Position numbers and translations under genes: made by a program
The notes under the pieces: generated by a model
Seen by the model: the letters and a program-made list of their open reading frames with translations, nothing else
The model's database searches: none
What the model was told of the DNA's origin: nothing
Shown here: one piece after another, positions 1-5,801 of the stretch
Position numbering within the stretch: position 1 is the stretch's first letter
Layout of the letters: the number at the start of each line of letters is the position of its first letter
DNA from: CAZDDW01 sp043811105
Lineage (GTDB): Bacteria; Patescibacteriota; Patescibacteriia; UBA9934; CAZDDW01
NCBI GenBank assembly: GCA_043811105.1
Contig: JBDRNK010000105.1
Span: forward strand, 1-5,889
Reading direction: 5' to 3'
Length of the DNA: 5,889 nt

Positions 1-486
1 TGGCATTTCCCAACACCATTAATTAAAGCACCACTTATCCAGAAAACCGTTAGCAAACGGGCTGAACCACCGTCACAATTATCTTTTGCTTCTGAGGGTG
101 AGGAACATGCTTTGACTCCGGCTATAGCTGATCGAAAAAAAGAGTTGGTTGATCTGGAAGAGGGGACAGTTCAGACTGATTCCGGGTTAAGTTTCGAGAT
201 TGAGGGTGTTGACCAATCTCTAAATGAGCCTGAACCAGAGATTGGTACGATCAAAAAACCGTTTATTGATACTCAAGATTTACCTCAGGTTTCCGCTCCA
301 ACAAAGCCAATGACAGCAAAAATAGCCAAGGAAACTCCCGGTGCAATTGAATCGATTATTGCCGATGATGATATGCCGGATGTAATTAAGGTGCTAATTT
401 CGCCTGGTGTTGAACTTGAAGATGTTGGAATTAAACCAACGGTTGAAGATGAAACCGATGACGCACCTGATAATCTACCAATATAA
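1..486 (+). CDS. C-terminal part of a protein upstream of the VirD4-like ATPases (DUF8128-like, tentative)
   Basis: The reading frame is open from base 1 to the TAA at 484-486, giving 161 residues of a protein whose start lies outside the window. A TTG at 112 is in frame, but the frame runs through it without a stop, so it is an internal codon. The first ~25 residues (WHFPTPLIKA..., then SKRAEPP) look folded and conserved. They resemble the end of the globular part of the large DUF8128-type proteins that I recall directly upstream of TraG/VirD4-like ATPases in CPR genomes. That match is from memory and is tentative. The remaining ~130 residues are acidic, rich in Pro, Asp and Glu, without cysteines or hydrophobic membrane segments, and probably form a flexible tail. 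The stop is only two bases from the next ATG, so translation is probably coupled. By inference, the full protein may be the membrane-associated partner of the two soluble ATPases. Confidence 0.7.
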   Translation, partial: WHFPTPLIKAPLIQKTVSKRAEPPSQLSFASEGEEHALTPAIADRKKELVDLEEGTVQTDSGLSFEIEGVDQSLNEPEPEIGTIKKPFIDTQDLPQVSAPTKPMTAKIAKETPGAIESIIADDDMPDVIKVLISPGVELEDVGIKPTVEDETDDAPDNLPI

Positions 487-488
487 TT

Positions 489-2327
489 ATGCCAGATCCA
501 TATAATCACGATCACGAAGAAGATAAAATTTATTTCGGGCGAACCAATTTTAGGAACTCGATGAAAAAGTTTGGAATTAAAACCGATGACCGGCGTCGGC
601 ATATGTATTTGATTGGAAAAACCGGTGTGGGTAAAACGACTTTGCTTGAAAACATGATTTTGTCTGATATTTATCTTGGTCACGGGGTAGGTATTGTTGA
701 TCCTCACGGAGATTCAGCTGAAAAGATATTAAACTATATTCCAAATCACCGGATCAACGACGTAGTATATTTTAATCCTGCGGATGTAAATTTTCCGCTT
801 GGATTTAATGTTTTTGAAACAATTGATCCTGAACATCGGCATTTAATTGCTGCTGGATTAATGGCGGTTTTCAAAAAGATCTGGCCGGATGTTTGGAGTG
901 CTCGAATGGAGCACATTATGAACAACTGTATTTTGTCGTTGATTGAAAATCCAGGCAACACTTTGCTGGGTATTAACCGCTTGTTGGTTGATCGTGATTT
1001 TCGGCGCAAGATTATCAGCAATATTAAAGACCCGGTTGTTAAGTCTTTTTGGATCACTGAGTATGAACAATGGCAAGACAAGTTTCGTTCAGAAGCGATT
1101 GCTCCAATTCAGAACAAGGTTGGTCAATTTTTATCAACCTCACTTATTCGCAATATCGTTGGGCAAGTAAAATCAACGATCAATCCGCGTGAGATAATGG
1201 ATGAACGTAAGATTTTGATTATGAACCTGTCAAAAGGACGAATCGGAGAAGACTCATCTCGTTTGCTTGGAGGTTTGTTGATTTCTAAACTTCAGCTTTC
1301 GGTTATGGAACGAGTTGATATCCCCGAAGCCGATCGCCAGGATTTTTATTTATTTATTGACGAGTTTCAAAACTTTGCTACAGAGTCATTTACTAATATT
1401 TTGTCTGAGGCTAGAAAGTATCGTTTGAATTTGATGATGGCTCATCAATACATTGAACAGCTTGATGAAGAAGTGGCTGCCGCGGTTTTTGGTAACGTTG
1501 GTTCGATCATAGCTTTTCGTGTCGGTGCCGCTGATGCTCTTAAACTGGTAACTGAATTTGCTCCGCGATTTACCGAAGAAGATTTGGTTAATTTGCCCAA
1601 GTTTAATGTTTATCTGAAATTAATGATCGACGGGATTACTTCAGAAGCTTTTTCCGCTACAACATTACCGGCAATTGCCGCAGCAACCGGCAATGCACAA
1701 AAAGTGATTGATGTTTCGCGAGAACGTTATGCCACACCGCGATCTGAGGTTGAAGATAGAATTATTCGCTGGAGTGAATCAAAGCCAACAATCGATGTTG
1801 AAGTTCCGGGAATGCCAGCTGAAGCCCCGTCAAAGAAAAAATCCAGTAAACCGTTGTTTGATTATGATTGTTCTCGTTGTAAGAGTAAAATTAGTATTCC
1901 TGTTGAGTTGGATCGTAACCGACCGATTTATTGTGAGGATTGTATTGAGATTGTTCGTGAAGAGCGAAAGGGTGGGAAGAAAGATGAAAAAAAAGAAAAC
2001 CCGGCGAAGCCGAGCCAGGCTCCGCCTGGTAAGAAAATAAGTTCAGGACCGCCAAAAGTGACAGATGGAGAAGTTGTAATTAAACAAAGCGAGGAAAAAG
2101 AAGTAAGTTTAAGTGAACTTTCTGAAGGGAGTGGAAGCCACAAGGTTGTCAAGGAAGAAAAAACAGAAGAAAAGAAAGAAGAAAAGATTGAGCAAAAAAC
2201 AACCCAGAACGATCCAAATCAAAAGAAACGTCCGCGTCGAAGAAAGAAACCAGGTGGTAACGGTGGCGGAGGTCAAGGATCAACCCCCCAGAAACCACCG
2301 GCTGGAGATGGGGTGTTTCCGTGGTAA
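489..2327 (+). CDS. VirD4/TraG-like (HerA-FtsK superfamily) ATPase with C-terminal zinc ribbon
   Basis: This 612-residue protein is a P-loop motor of the type IV secretion coupling protein group (TraD/TraG/VirD4-like). Walker A is at residues 43-50 (GKTGVGKT) and is followed by the family's VDPHGD at 70-75. Walker B is at 287-292 (YLFIDE) followed by FQN, and a glutamine sits in AHQ at 318-320. The ATPase core spans about residues 15-400. No transmembrane segment precedes it, unlike classical VirD4 proteins, so it should be cytosolic and recruited by a partner. Residues 461-485 form a zinc ribbon (Cys461, 464, 482, 485). After that comes a Lys/Glu-rich linker, a basic stretch near 579-587, a glycine-rich stretch and the end VFPW. 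The ATG at 489 lies two bases after the preceding stop, with no clear Shine-Dalgarno; the next Met is residue 25, so the first is preferred. It is about as similar to the following gene as clear paralogues are. The substrate (DNA or protein) cannot be told from sequence. Confidence 0.93.
   Translation: MPDPYNHDHEEDKIYFGRTNFRNSMKKFGIKTDDRRRHMYLIGKTGVGKTTLLENMILSDIYLGHGVGIVDPHGDSAEKILNYIPNHRINDVVYFNPADVNFPLGFNVFETIDPEHRHLIAAGLMAVFKKIWPDVWSARMEHIMNNCILSLIENPGNTLLGINRLLVDRDFRRKIISNIKDPVVKSFWITEYEQWQDKFRSEAIAPIQNKVGQFLSTSLIRNIVGQVKSTINPREIMDERKILIMNLSKGRIGEDSSRLLGGLLISKLQLSVMERVDIPEADRQDFYLFIDEFQNFATESFTNILSEARKYRLNLMMAHQYIEQLDEEVAAAVFGNVGSIIAFRVGAADALKLVTEFAPRFTEEDLVNLPKFNVYLKLMIDGITSEAFSATTLPAIAAATGNAQKVIDVSRERYATPRSEVEDRIIRWSESKPTIDVEVPGMPAEAPSKKKSSKPLFDYDCSRCKSKISIPVELDRNRPIYCEDCIEIVREERKGGKKDEKKENPAKPSQAPPGKKISSGPPKVTDGEVVIKQSEEKEVSLSELSEGSGSHKVVKEEKTEEKKEEKIEQKTTQNDPNQKKRPRRRKKPGGNGGGGQGSTPQKPPAGDGVFPW
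1987..2032 (+). other. A8 run followed by two small hairpins inside the ATPase gene (possible -1 slippage site)
   Basis: Eight adenines at 1987-1994 are read as GAA AAA AAA GAA, which gives an A_AAA_AAA slippery heptamer in frame. Seven bases later lies CGGC-GAA-GCCG (2002-2012), then CCAGGC-TCC-GCCTGG (2015-2029, a perfect 6-bp stem). A shift to -1 would meet TAA at 2030-2032, directly after the second stem, and give a protein ending just after the zinc ribbon and lacking the charged tail. All of this is visible in the sequence; that slippage really occurs is inference. Lys-rich linkers in AT-rich genomes often contain A runs by chance, and the second palindrome could instead be a repeat inserted in a tolerant linker. 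Confidence 0.3.
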
Positions 2328-2381
2328 AGAATAATAAAATAAAAAAATAAGCACAGATATATTTTCTTAGTTTAATATCCT
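2328..2381 (+). other. 54-base AT-rich spacer between the two ATPase genes
   Basis: The spacer is almost entirely A and T, starting with an A-rich stretch and ending in a T-rich one. I see no GC stem-loop that would end transcription and no convincing Shine-Dalgarno before the ATG at 2382. TATATT and TTTAAT strings could serve as -10 boxes, but such strings are expected by chance here and no matching -35 is evident. Read-through from the upstream gene is the simplest view. Confidence 0.5.
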
Positions 2382-3818
2382 ATGTCCGATGACTACTCAG
2401 GTGCCTATGGTGGCGGAGGTGGCGAGCTGGAGACTTTTGTAGCCCGTCGTCATGAACCACCGGACACATTACCAACCAAAGATGATATAGACCCGAAAGA
2501 TCTTTCACTTTTTGGGCGTTCAAATTATAGTTCTGGTTTTTCAAACAAGCGCTACATTTTTGGAATTAAGCGTCGTGACCGTCAGCGTCACATGTATGTT
2601 ATTGGAAAAAGCGGGGTGGGCAAGACAAAATTGCTTGAACATTTTATTCGAGCTGATATTTTTTATGATCACGGCTTGGGAGTAATTGATCCTCACGGAG
2701 ATTTGATTCAGGATATTTTGGATTTCTTGCCAGAGAACCGGATTAAAGATGTGATTTTAATCGATCCCTCAGATCGTGAATTTCCGATTTCCTTTAATCC
2801 GATCGCTAATGTTTCCGATGAAGACAAGCATATGGTGACTGATGCGATTATTGAAATTTTCAAGAAGCAGTTTGCTTCTGATTGGACTCCGCGAATTGAA
2901 CACTTGCTTCGCTTTTCAACTTTGGCCATGATTGATTATCCGAAAGGGACTTTTAATGGTATGGTTTCTTTGTTGTCTAGTGGGCCGTATCGAGGAAAGG
3001 TGATCGAGCATATAAAAGATCCTGTTGTTCGACGTTTTTGGGCGATCGAGTTTCCGGAATGGTCACAGCGATATGATGCCGAAGCTGTTAGCCCGTTGTT
3101 AAATAAGTTAGGACAACTACTAGCAGACCCGTTGATGAGAAATATTTTTGGACAGCAGGAAAATAAAATCGACTTTTTTGACATCATGCAGAACCGTAAA
3201 ATCTTTTTGGTCAACCTCGCTAAAGGTAGAATTGGTGATGATAAGTCAGCTTTTTTCGGAGCGGTTCTGATTACCAAGATTTATCAGGCCTCAATGCAAC
3301 GCATTCGCCTGGCTTCAAAAGAACGAACACCATTCTACTTTTATGTTGATGAGTTTCAGAATATTGCCACCAAGACTTTTGAAAATATGTTGGCTGAGTC
3401 GCGAAAGTTTGGGATTGCCGTAACCGTGGCTAACCAGAACCTGTCGCAGTTGTCACCGACTCTACGGTCGACTTTATTTGGAAACGTTGGTTCAATGATT
3501 GTTTTTCAGATTTCCGCTGAAGACGCTGCGATTATGGAATTGGAAATGCGGCCGATTTTTGAAGTATCAGATATGATCAACCTGGCTGAGCGCGAGATTT
3601 ATGTGAAGATGACCATTGATGGTAAACGTTGGGATCCGTTTTCTGCAGATGTTCTGACTGTGACTGCACCGAAACATCCATCATTCACAAATAAAATCGT
3701 TGAATACACTCGTCAGAATTATGCCAGGGTTAAAGCGGAAGTGGAAAAGGAAATTGAGGGCGGGGATATGAAAGAGGAAAAAGTGGAAAAGATCGATGAG
3801 TCTGAGGTGATTGTTTAG
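2382..3818 (+). CDS. VirD4/TraG-like (HerA-FtsK superfamily) ATPase, second paralogue, no zinc ribbon
   Basis: This 478-residue protein is the tandem paralogue of the upstream ATPase. Shared landmarks run in the same order: FGRSN near 44-48, RQRHMYVIGKSGVGKT with Walker A at 75-82, IDPHGD at 102-107, KDPVVRRFW near 212-220, KGRIGDD at 281-287, Walker B at 319-324 (YFYVDE) followed by FQN, NQN at 351-353, and FGNVGS near 366-371. It starts with a glycine-rich segment (residues 7-14) and a ~30-residue extension the first copy lacks, and ends in a short Glu/Lys tail with no cysteine pairs. No membrane helix is seen. The ATG at 2382 gives the full conserved core and is preceded by an AT-rich 54-base gap with no clear Shine-Dalgarno. 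It probably shares a transcript with the two genes upstream. I infer that the two proteins form a mixed ring or act at different steps of one machine; a plain 'conjugation protein' label is not supported. Confidence 0.93.
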   Translation: MSDDYSGAYGGGGGELETFVARRHEPPDTLPTKDDIDPKDLSLFGRSNYSSGFSNKRYIFGIKRRDRQRHMYVIGKSGVGKTKLLEHFIRADIFYDHGLGVIDPHGDLIQDILDFLPENRIKDVILIDPSDREFPISFNPIANVSDEDKHMVTDAIIEIFKKQFASDWTPRIEHLLRFSTLAMIDYPKGTFNGMVSLLSSGPYRGKVIEHIKDPVVRRFWAIEFPEWSQRYDAEAVSPLLNKLGQLLADPLMRNIFGQQENKIDFFDIMQNRKIFLVNLAKGRIGDDKSAFFGAVLITKIYQASMQRIRLASKERTPFYFYVDEFQNIATKTFENMLAESRKFGIAVTVANQNLSQLSPTLRSTLFGNVGSMIVFQISAEDAAIMELEMRPIFEVSDMINLAEREIYVKMTIDGKRWDPFSADVLTVTAPKHPSFTNKIVEYTRQNYARVKAEVEKEIEGGDMKEEKVEKIDESEVIV

Positions 3819-3821
3819 CCT

Positions 3822-3846
3822 GGGAAAGACGCCCGTAAGGGCGTCA
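3822..3846 (+). repeat. REP-like palindromic element, copy 1
   Basis: A GGGA head at 3822-3825 is followed by the perfect 7-bp palindrome GACGCCCGTAAGGGCGTC (3828-3845, loop GTAA) and then A. It begins four bases after the ATPase stop codon. The inverted copy at 3946-3970 differs by a paired G-C to A-T change in the stem (GACACCC/GGGTGTC on the reverse strand), which keeps pairing intact. That pattern suggests a related element under structural constraint. It might also help end transcription of the ATPase operon, but no T run follows, so a classical intrinsic terminator is unlikely. Confidence 0.65.
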
Positions 3847-3855
3847 CATTCAGTT

Positions 3856-3884
3856 TCGACAAAACAAGCTTAAAGTGTTAATAT
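3856..3884 (+). promoter_or_regulatory. Possible sigma-70-type promoter for the cysteine-rich protein gene
   Basis: TCGACA at 3856-3861 matches the -35 consensus at five of six positions. TAATAT at 3879-3884 matches the -10 consensus at four of six, and the spacer is exactly 17 bases. The -10 lies within the left arm of a perfect inverted repeat (3878-3911), so a protein binding that repeat would cover the promoter. Transcription would begin near 3891 and produce a leader of about 170 bases before the ATG at 4061. The match is modest and AT-rich DNA yields such matches by chance. Confidence 0.35.
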
Positions 3885-3911
3885 AGGCGGGTAATAATCC
3901 GCCTATATTAA
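3878..3911. repeat. Perfect 13-bp inverted repeat with 8-base loop (operator or terminator candidate)
   Basis: TTAATATAGGCGG at 3878-3890 and CCGCCTATATTAA at 3899-3911 are exact reverse complements around the loop GTAATAAT. It differs from its neighbours in sequence, stem length and AT/GC layering, with GC pairs near the loop and AT pairs at the base. It could be a two-way terminator for the ATPase operon, whose stop lies 60 bases upstream, although no uninterrupted T run follows. It could equally be a binding site for a dimeric regulator. The structure is certain; the role is open. Confidence 0.6.
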
Positions 3912-3914
3912 GTA

Positions 3915-3939
3915 GGGAACGACAGGCGTCAGCCTGTCA
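3915..3939 (+). repeat. REP-like palindromic element, copy 2
   Basis: A GGGA head (3915-3918) is followed by the palindrome GACAGGCGTCAGCCTGTC (3921-3938, 7-bp stem, loop GTCA) and then A. The outer GAC...GTCA and the head match copies 1 and 3, while the inner stem is different. The last four bases of the head's left flank read GTAG (3912-3915), like the conserved tetranucleotide of enterobacterial REP elements, though this may be chance. Confidence 0.6.
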
Positions 3940-3945
3940 ACCAAA

Positions 3946-3970
3946 TGACACCCTTACGGGTGTCGGTCCC
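3946..3970 (-). repeat. REP-like palindromic element, copy 3, inverted
   Basis: On the minus strand this reads GGGACC and then GACACCCGTAAGGGTGTC followed by A, a close relative of copy 1 in the opposite orientation. With copy 2 it forms a head-out inverted pair over 3915-3970: GGGAACGACA at 3915-3924 and TGTCGGTCCC at 3961-3970 are inverted repeats with one mismatch. This layout resembles a BIME, a pair of REP sequences in opposite orientation. The two single hairpins and one long hairpin are alternative folds. Confidence 0.65.
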
Positions 3971-3981
3971 GCATAGAACAT

Positions 3982-4068
3982 ATGTCAAAAACACCACAAT
4001 ACGATGCGATCCCCCTTCGCTCGGACAAGCCGAGCTACGGAGGGATTTCGTCAAAATTGTATGAATAA
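3982..4068 (+). pseudogene. 28-codon open frame, likely 5' remnant of a lost copy of the next gene, or a leader peptide
   Basis: ATG at 3982 opens a frame that ends at TAA 4066-4068, overlapping the next gene's ATG (4061) in another frame. Its first nine residues, MSKTPQYDA, line up with the next gene's MNKTPNFDS: five identical and the other four conservative. After that the resemblance stops, and the frame runs through an imperfect palindrome at 4009-4046. The simplest reading is that an older gene start, or a whole tandem paralogue, was cut down to its first codons. Alternatively it is a short leader peptide coupled to the downstream start. Nine residues is a short match, so chance cannot be excluded. 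Confidence 0.35.
4009..4046. repeat. Imperfect palindrome at the 5' edge of the cysteine-rich protein gene
   Basis: GCTCGG (4019-4024) pairs with CCGAGC (4030-4035) around ACAAG, and the outer ATCCC (4009-4013) pairs with GGGAT (4042-4046), with an internal loop between. It ends 14 bases before the ATG at 4061. It looks like another mobile palindromic element rather than coding sequence. In messenger RNA the stem would hold the only purine-rich GGAGGG string (4039-4044) upstream of the start. Confidence 0.5.
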
Positions 4069-5797
4069 AACTCCCAATTTTGACTCAAAAATAAAAACCA
4101 TCCTCGACGGGCTAAAACCTGGCGAGCGGATTTGTGAGTTGACTGGTGAGAAGTGGATCATGGACGAAGAAGAGATTGGTTGGTACAAAAAATTCAGTGT
4201 TCCACCTTCAACATTAGCGCCCGAAAAACGATTGAAGATGATGCTTGGCTTTGCCACTGGAATTTCAATTTGGTGGAATAAAGATTGTATAACCAATGAA
4301 CCGATTTTGTCTTTTATGCATCCGGACATCCCGATTCCGTGTATGAATGACAAGGATTGGTGGGCATCAGATTTTTCTCATGAGCAAGCGATCAACCCGG
4401 ATGAGTCATTCTTTGACCAGATGCGAACCCTAATTCATAAGACACCATACTGCGCTTCGCGCGATGATGGTTCGAATAAGAATTCGGTCGCCGTGGACAT
4501 GCTGAATACCGAGGATTCGTACATGGTTTTTGGTGGTGCAGAATGTCGGCGCTTGATTTACTCTGCGTTGTTGTTTGATACTGAGGACTCGGTTGATACA
4601 ACCAATATTTGGCTTTCACGAAATTGTTATCAATGCAATCGCATCAAACGCTGTTTTGAATGTAAGTCTTGTATCGAGTGCTTTGATTGTATGACCAGTG
4701 CGTTTTTATTTGATTGTCGGAATTGTGAGAACTGTCTTGGCGGAGTGAATTTGCGTAATCGCAAGTTTGTTTTCTTTGGCGAACAGTTGAGCGAAGAAGA
4801 ATACAAGAAGCGTGTGGCTCAGATTGATCTAAGTTGTGCGAGCGTGTTCGAAGAGTATCGAGATCGTTTTTATAAAATGATTTCTAAAGACGCGGTGTGG
4901 CCAGAAGCTTTTTGGTCAGGAGCCGAGGATTCGCAAGGCGAATATTTAGAAAAATCAGTTCGGGTTAAACATGGATATTGGTTAATGCGCTGTGCTGATA
5001 GTTTTTGGTGCTGGGTTAATGATGATTTAAAAAATTCAGCTTTTTGTACCTGGGATGGTTGGGGCGGCAATGCCTACAACTGTAATGGCTTGGTTTATGT
5101 TGATAACATGAAATTTTGCGATCAGTGTTGGAATTCATCAAGTCTTGAATATTGCTACAATTGTCACAACTGCGAGTTTTGTTTTGGTTGTGTTGGTTTG
5201 CAGCGGAAAAAGTTTTGTCTTTACAACAAGCAGTATACAGAAGAAGAATATTGGGCTTTGCTCGACGATGTCAAATGCAAGATGTTAGATAGCGGTGAAT
5301 ATGGTCAGTATTTTCCAGCTGACCTGTCGCCAATGGGGATGCAGTTTTCCATTGGGGCTGAGTTTCTTGGTTACACTGAAGATGAGTTGGAACGATATGG
5401 TGCCTTGAAGTTAGACCCGAAAAAAGGGAATGTGCTGGCACCACATAAGATTGACCAAACTAACGCGGTCGGAATTGATCAGATTCCAGACTGTTTGTCT
5501 GAGATCGATCCAGAGCAATTGGTTAGCAAACCGATCTATGATGCTCAGCTTGGTCGACCGTATAGTGTTCTGCCGCGTGAGTTTGAATTTTATCAGCAAA
5601 AAGGTTTACCGTTTCCGCGCGAACATTTCCTAACACGTTTACAAAAAATGCTCCGGACCTCAAATACTCCATTGACAGAATCCCTGACTTGTCAAAAGTG
5701 TCAGAAAGAGATCACTGTGCATAAAAACCAAATGTTCCCAGAACGTAAAGTATATTGCCGGGAGTGTTATCTTAAATATTTAGAACAGAACGGGTAA
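4061..5797 (+). CDS. CPR-type cysteine-rich zinc-ribbon protein (family often mislabelled CaiB/BaiF)
   Basis: This 578-residue protein has no enzyme motif. Residues 25-57 hold CELTGEKW and a WYKKFSVPPSTLAPEKR block. In many relatives I recall, this region carries two CxxC pairs, but here only Cys25 remains. A conserved WW near 100 follows. Two cysteine clusters come next: 189-225 (ten Cys, many as CxxC) leading into NLRNRKF...GEQLSEEEYKKR, and 353-386 leading into RKKFCLYNKQYTEEEY, so the unit is duplicated. Residues 501-531 repeat the N-terminal block without cysteines, and a zinc ribbon closes the protein (Cys544, 547, 566, 569). No signal peptide or membrane helix is visible. I prefer ATG 4061 over ATG 4004: the extra 19 residues come from a palindromic repeat, and MNKTPNFDSKI begins the family-like sequence. 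Many bound zinc ions and a binding or scaffold role are inferred; true function is unknown. It shares nothing with CaiB/BaiF CoA-transferases. Confidence 0.85.
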   Translation: MNKTPNFDSKIKTILDGLKPGERICELTGEKWIMDEEEIGWYKKFSVPPSTLAPEKRLKMMLGFATGISIWWNKDCITNEPILSFMHPDIPIPCMNDKDWWASDFSHEQAINPDESFFDQMRTLIHKTPYCASRDDGSNKNSVAVDMLNTEDSYMVFGGAECRRLIYSALLFDTEDSVDTTNIWLSRNCYQCNRIKRCFECKSCIECFDCMTSAFLFDCRNCENCLGGVNLRNRKFVFFGEQLSEEEYKKRVAQIDLSCASVFEEYRDRFYKMISKDAVWPEAFWSGAEDSQGEYLEKSVRVKHGYWLMRCADSFWCWVNDDLKNSAFCTWDGWGGNAYNCNGLVYVDNMKFCDQCWNSSSLEYCYNCHNCEFCFGCVGLQRKKFCLYNKQYTEEEYWALLDDVKCKMLDSGEYGQYFPADLSPMGMQFSIGAEFLGYTEDELERYGALKLDPKKGNVLAPHKIDQTNAVGIDQIPDCLSEIDPEQLVSKPIYDAQLGRPYSVLPREFEFYQQKGLPFPREHFLTRLQKMLRTSNTPLTESLTCQKCQKEITVHKNQMFPERKVYCRECYLKYLEQNG

Positions 5798-5801
5798 CCA
5801 A

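Noticed and set aside
112..486. A complete small gene starting at TTG 112
   Set aside because: The same frame is open back to base 1 and encodes a plausible conserved segment, so this is the tail of a longer gene.
285..1081. Minus-strand open frames opposite the first two genes
   Set aside because: They lie antisense to well-supported genes, show no recognisable domain, and their composition looks like mirrored coding sequence.
1708..2334. Plus-strand frames overlapping the lysine-rich tail of the first ATPase
   Set aside because: They arise from the low-complexity A/G-rich DNA in other frames; the products are Lys/Arg-rich and unrecognisable.
489..3818. A standard conjugation or type IV secretion operon
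   Set aside because: Only coupling-protein-like ATPases are present; no relaxase, VirB-type pore protein or pilin is visible, and neither ATPase has membrane helices.
3822..3970. A CRISPR array
   Set aside because: The repeats are short palindromes in mixed orientation with uneven gaps and changing stems, not direct repeats with uniform spacers.
4061..5797. CaiB/BaiF CoA-transferase
   Set aside because: The label is common for this family, but the sequence is dominated by cysteine clusters and zinc ribbons and has no CoA-transferase features.
489..5797. Alternative genetic code with TGA as glycine, as in Gracilibacteria and SR1
   Set aside because: Conserved glycines in the P-loops are GGN codons and no in-frame TGA occurs within the genes, so recoding is not needed.
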